A DNA stretch of 64,000 nucleotides from an uncultured Prevotellaceae bacterium (GTDB taxonomy: Bacteria; Bacteroidota; Bacteroidia; Bacteroidales; Bacteroidaceae), in the NCBI GenBank assembly GCA_902785945.1, contig CADAAR010000005.1:62001-126000 (forward strand), written 5' to 3'. Shown here one piece after another: positions 62,890-64,000 of this stretch (position 1 is the stretch's first letter; the number at the start of each line of letters is the position of its first letter). A program made the position numbers and the translations under genes. Below the pieces are notes generated by a model. It made no database searches and was not told the DNA's origin. It was given only the letters and a program-made list of their open reading frames with translations.

Positions 62890-64000
62890 ATGATGAGACG
62901 AATATGGATTATAATGTTTCTGTTTTTAGAAGCAGTACAGATATCTGCAAATGACAATTCGCGACTCTACCAGATACTGGATAGTCTGATAGAGCAGTAT
63001 GATCAGCTGACGGCAGAAAAAGAGCGCCGCGTGGCAACTATCAAGGAAGGTGTCAGGGGCATTGCTCTGACACCAGAACAGCAATACGACCTGAACCAGC
63101 GTTTATACGATGAATACGTGGCCTATAAATTCGACTCAGCCTTCTATTATATAGATAAGAACGTAACAGCCCTGCGCGAATCTGACGACCGGGACCGTTT
63201 TGCTGCCAGTGCCGTGCGTATGGCACATATTCTTTCTGTGACAGGTCTATTCGATCGTGCCCGACGACTGCTCGATCAAGTAAATCCAGACTCTATCAGC
63301 GACCAGCAGAAGATAGCCTACTACACCCAGCAAAGCGAACTGAATCTCTACCGTTCAGAGATGGCGCAGTCTACCAATTACTTCTCCGACTACATCAAAC
63401 GGGCTCAGTATTATCGTCAGCTCGCCATCCAGATTGCGCCCAAAGACAGTTATGATTATGTCTTCAACAAGGCCACATACATTTGCGAGGCAGGAGAAAC
63501 AGACCAAGCCATAAAGATTCTGGAGAAATACATGGTGAAACTCGAGGAGGGGACACGCATCTACAGTATTGTCACCAGCACACTGGCCTATTTCTACCAG
63601 AAAAAACAGATGTGGGAACAGCAGGAGCGCTATCTGCTGTTAAGTGCTATCAGCGATGAGCGCAGTGCCATACGCGAAAACAATTCACTACGTTCGCTAT
63701 CCGAAATACTGATGTCGCGAGGCGAAAACGATAATGCCTACCGTTATCTCTATCAGGCCATTAGCGAGGCACAATTCTACGGCAGCCGGCTCAGGATCAT
63801 GCAGGTTGGCCGTATGGCTCCACAAGTATTACAACTATATGACATGGAGCGCACCCAGACACAACAGCGCACCAACCTTTTCCTTGGCATCATCTCATTC
63901 GTATCCCTCATTCTCGCAGGTATCATCATCTATACACTCATACTCTATCGCAAAAAACATGCTGCTGGTTTGCAAATCATCGAGATGAACAAGGTTCTGG
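62890..64000 (+). CDS. susR: SusR-like starch regulator, N-terminal part (runs off the window)
   Basis: 370 residues are visible and the frame is still open at the window end. ATG 62890 (or the next codon, 62893) starts a short signal or membrane segment (WIIMFLFLEAVQISA), followed by about 300 residues of helical repeats with a coiled-coil-like start (LYQILDSLIEQYDQLTAEKERRVATIKEGV). A membrane helix at about 328-350 (LFLGIISFVSLILAGIIIYTLILY) comes next, then a cytoplasmic start with KKHAAGLQIIEMNK. This is the periplasmic-sensor layout of SusR (family DUF6377, from memory), whose DNA-binding domain would lie beyond the window. Its position, divergent from the sus-like operon, supports control of that operon by maltose-type ligands. 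Confidence 0.75.
   Translation, partial: MMRRIWIIMFLFLEAVQISANDNSRLYQILDSLIEQYDQLTAEKERRVATIKEGVRGIALTPEQQYDLNQRLYDEYVAYKFDSAFYYIDKNVTALRESDDRDRFAASAVRMAHILSVTGLFDRARRLLDQVNPDSISDQQKIAYYTQQSELNLYRSEMAQSTNYFSDYIKRAQYYRQLAIQIAPKDSYDYVFNKATYICEAGETDQAIKILEKYMVKLEEGTRIYSIVTSTLAYFYQKKQMWEQQERYLLLSAISDERSAIRENNSLRSLSEILMSRGENDNAYRYLYQAISEAQFYGSRLRIMQVGRMAPQVLQLYDMERTQTQQRTNLFLGIISFVSLILAGIIIYTLILYRKKHAAGLQIIEMNKVL

Overview
The window comes from a member of the Bacteroidota, most likely a gut or rumen Prevotella (Segatella) relative. This rests on three things seen in the sequence: two SusC/SusD pairs, SPII lipoproteins on most surface proteins, and -7 promoter elements of the form TAnnTTTG, often with a TTG-type element 19-21 bp upstream. 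The xylanolytic gene set, including a GH10-CE1 xylanase/feruloyl esterase, resembles gene clusters described from ruminal Prevotella. No rRNA, tRNA or CRISPR array was seen. Residue numbers below count from the start codon chosen here, and family names are assigned by motif recognition without database searches.

Region 1 (1-9340, minus strand) holds three tandem copies of a two-gene unit: a polytopic membrane protein with a soluble helical tail (A), followed by a lipoprotein with a beta-propeller-like body and a c-type heme motif CxxCH (B). The order is A1-B1-A2-B2, then a lipoprotein with two FISUMP-like domains, then A3 and the start of B3, which runs off the window. Genes at 9516-10718 (outer-membrane-like protein) and 10917-16858 (lipoprotein, SusD, SusC) follow on the same strand.

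Region 2 (17041-18947) is a scar and repeat region. It holds a decayed tyrosine recombinase, a branched palindromic element, an array of degenerate units repeating exactly every 22 bp for about 400-470 bp, and two tandem HU-like genes whose promoter starts where the array ends.

Region 3 (18951-50980) is an arabinoxylan-degrading cluster in which transcription units alternate between strands. It encodes GH8, two single GH43s, a retaining-type GH97, two alpha/beta hydrolases, a CotH/lamin-tail protein, a GH43-CBM6-GH43-CBM6 tandem, GH51, GH10-CE1, GH31, a GH5-GH43 fusion, a 5'-nucleotidase-like protein, GH29, a small Cys-rich PAS-like membrane protein and GH67. Together these can cut the xylan backbone (GH10, GH5/GH43, GH8) and remove arabinose, methylglucuronate, ferulate/acetate, alpha-xylose, alpha-galactose or arabinopyranose, and fucose. 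Six of these unrelated enzymes carry Gly/Phe/Gln-rich low-complexity inserts. No SusC/D pair or hybrid two-component regulator lies inside this cluster.

Region 4 (50995-64000) is a starch utilisation (sus-like) operon on the minus strand: GH97 (SusB-like), SusC, SusD, a multi-module starch-binding lipoprotein, a lipoprotein alpha-amylase and a second, soluble or sorted alpha-amylase. A SusR-like regulator is divergently transcribed and truncated by the window end. Four short heptanucleotide repeat arrays occur in the window, three of them inside reading frames.
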